Origin: Terfezia claveryi
Taxonomy: Eukaryota > Ascomycota > Pezizomycetes > Pezizales > Pezizaceae
Length of the DNA: 64,000 bases
Direction of reading: 5' to 3'
Assembly (NCBI GenBank): GCA_015179025.1
Contig: WHUX01000100.1
Coordinates: 124,001 to 188,000, forward strand
Both the position numbers and the translations under genes were made by a program. Below are positions 62,043 through 64,000 of the stretch, one piece after another. Positions within the stretch are counted from its first letter, which is position 1; the number at the start of each line of letters is the position of its first letter. The notes beneath the pieces were generated by a model that did not search any database, was not told where the DNA came from, and saw only the letters and a program-made list of their open reading frames with translations.

Positions 62043-64000
62043 ATTGTTGCTGAATATAATTCTGTGCGCTCGCACTCTGAAATATATGATAGATGAAAAA
62101 GATGGCCTTTATGACCAGTCGTTGACTAGTTCGTGCGTAGGTTGCAGGGTACCGATATATCAACTCTTCCTCGACACCACTTGATAGTAACTTTACCAAA
62201 TAAATTTATCGCCTCCTTCTTATGACGAATGACCACAGCTATGCTCAGCCTTTGACCGATGATCAGCCCCCGGGTGTATCAGGATACAAGTAGTTAGCCG
62301 TTGTCAGTTATTTCGCTGCCTTGTTGCCTGAAGGGGTCTCAAAAAGGAGAGCAGGTGAGGCTCCTGATAAGTGAAGAGATAACACAGCCGCTTTCGAAGC
62401 TCGGGGAATCAATCCGCGAAATTCAAATAACGTCTGGGCCGACAGGATTAAAAGAGCGTATTGAATTGAAGAAAATACCACAGTTGTTTACCAGTGAAGG
62501 TGGGCAAGTGATGGGCGTTTAGCAGCTTCGGTGACACCTCCGTTGCATTAGGGGCGGAGCAACGGTAACGGGCGGGTTTCTTGATTGGAAAATGGGATAT
62601 GGGAAGTGGAGTGGGGTGGGTGTTTTTTCCAGCAAACTGCAGACTGCACGAACACAAGCTGGGTCTCTCGTTTTCAAATAGATCGAGGGCGAGATTAAAG
62701 AAAAGGAGAGTGGACGGTAGGTAACCGAAGTAGAAAAGCGGTGGGACTGAGCGGGTTGATATTGTTGTCTGGCGTGAGAGGGAATGCCCATGGAATATGC
62801 CGACGGAGAATCTAAAGTGCGAAGCTTCTTCCATGTACCCGGACGACGCATCCAGGGATAAAGGGAATCCATCGATCTCCAGATTTACACCGCTCTCAGG
62901 ACAGAAAGAAACTACCTATTCCTCAAAAGAACCCCTTGGGCCAACAGTTTGATGTCGCTGACCATGGCTACCTACCTGTTGTTACTGGTTGCCACTTCAA
63001 ACCACCAGCCACAAAAAGAACTGCGGGTCGGGCATGTAGCCGGATCACCCGATTCAGCACAATTAATAGTTAATAAGGGCTTTTTAGCTGCAACTGGTCA
63101 CATTTATGTCGATCGGTAAGAAGTAATTATTGCTGTTTATAGGATTGTTATGTCGATCTGAAGCTGGCCGCTACCTACCTAGGCTGAGACAAGAGGTAGA
63201 ACTGTAACTACAGGTTTCTTCTTCAATTTTCCATTCTGCAATTTGACGTTGATAGCCGAAATGCAGGTGGGTGACCGGCCGATGCACGACAGTAACGGCG
63301 ATCGGCAATAATACATCTATTAATACTCTACTACCCGTAACAGATTGTACTTTACGTGGGACGGGCCGGGACTGCGACTGGTCCGAGCCAGGTTGTGGGA
63401 ATCTCAAAATCGTTCCAAGTCTCTGACTTCACCTGTTCCGAATCGCCTTTCTGTGTAATACCGGACGGAGTATTTTTCCGCGCAGCTACAAATTATGTAT
63501 CAGAGCCTGCCTCCTATGCGTGCATCTTATGGTTCCTTAATATGAACTCATGCATACATCTTCATGCATACAGTCTAGCGTGCGCTTATCAATAGTCCAA
63601 CAACTTTGCGTGCATAATCGAAGCCAGCCAGACTAATTATTATTTAGTAAGGCCCGCCCCATACCCCGCATTCCAAATCTAACGTTAATAATCTAGCCTC
63701 GTGTGAGTGTGTGCTCTTGTCCTAGATTCTTCCTACCCAGCTATGCTTTTCGGCCTCGTGGTCATGGTTCGCCGATGATTTTTACTTTTTCGTTTTGTGA
63801 TATGATCATCAGGCTTCTGAACATAAGTCACTAGTCTCGTCATGACCCCTCCCCCAAAACCGCTCGAATTTTAACAGTAACGCTGAAGGACAAGGTTTGA
63901 CGTTAAACAGTTGTGTACTAAGTATATAAGTGATGCCAATACGCACATTGGTTTCGCAGTCATAGTTTTATTTGAATATGTTAGGAGTATATAAATCTTA
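62043..64000. other. Intergenic: F-box promoter and right end of window
   Basis: About 2 kb. The first few hundred bases should hold the F-box gene promoter. Open frames at 62448-62872 and 63171-63595 lack signatures. Nothing else is recognised. Confidence 0.5.

Overview
The window looks like nuclear DNA of a filamentous ascomycete (Pezizomycotina). Protein genes carry short introns of about 50-150 bases with GT...AG ends and CTAAC/CTGAC-type branch points. Both tRNA genes have introns. Gene-dense islands alternate with long, AT-rich gene-poor stretches that hold transposon relics. The class is not proven from the sequence; Leotiomycetes is plausible.

Layout. 1-2.7 kb: a tRNA-Phe and otherwise nothing. 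2.7-5.8 kb: a divergent pair, a YIP1-family Golgi protein (YIP4-like, minus) and the rRNA methyltransferase RRP8 (plus). 5.8-20 kb: gene-poor, with a tRNA-His, a decayed Tc1/mariner transposase fragment, a large foldback repeat and a PIF/Harbinger transposon derivative with clear terminal inverted repeats. 20.5-24 kb: a C2H2 plus fungal-specific-domain transcription factor. 24-29 kb: gene-poor, with homopolymers. 29.2-46.3 kb is the densest part: an unknown coiled-coil protein, a TMEM97-like EXPERA protein divergent from ERG28, the arginine methyltransferase HMT1, the nucleoporin NUP170/NUP155, the 3-ketoacyl-CoA reductase IFA38, an SR-type cyclophilin and the ribosome-biogenesis factor KRR1. 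47.9-49.4 kb: a LaeA/UMTA-type methyltransferase with seven exons. 49.4-59.9 kb: a 10-kb stretch with no supportable gene. 59.9-62 kb: an F-box/LRR-like protein. 62-64 kb: nothing recognisable.

Most genes are housekeeping: rRNA and ribosome assembly (RRP8, KRR1), the nuclear pore, arginine methylation, and ER lipid and sterol functions (ERG28, TMEM97-like, IFA38). They need not act together.

The strongest unexpected signal is that several conserved genes each lack exactly one base, usually in a C or G run: TMEM97-like, NUP170, KRR1, the cyclophilin (three times), and probably YIP4 and the transcription factor. Adding one base restores the family reading frame and makes the summed exon length divisible by three. 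This looks more like consensus (homopolymer) error than gene death. It also hides real C-termini, such as the RS domain of the cyclophilin and the lysine-rich tail of KRR1, from naive ORF calling.
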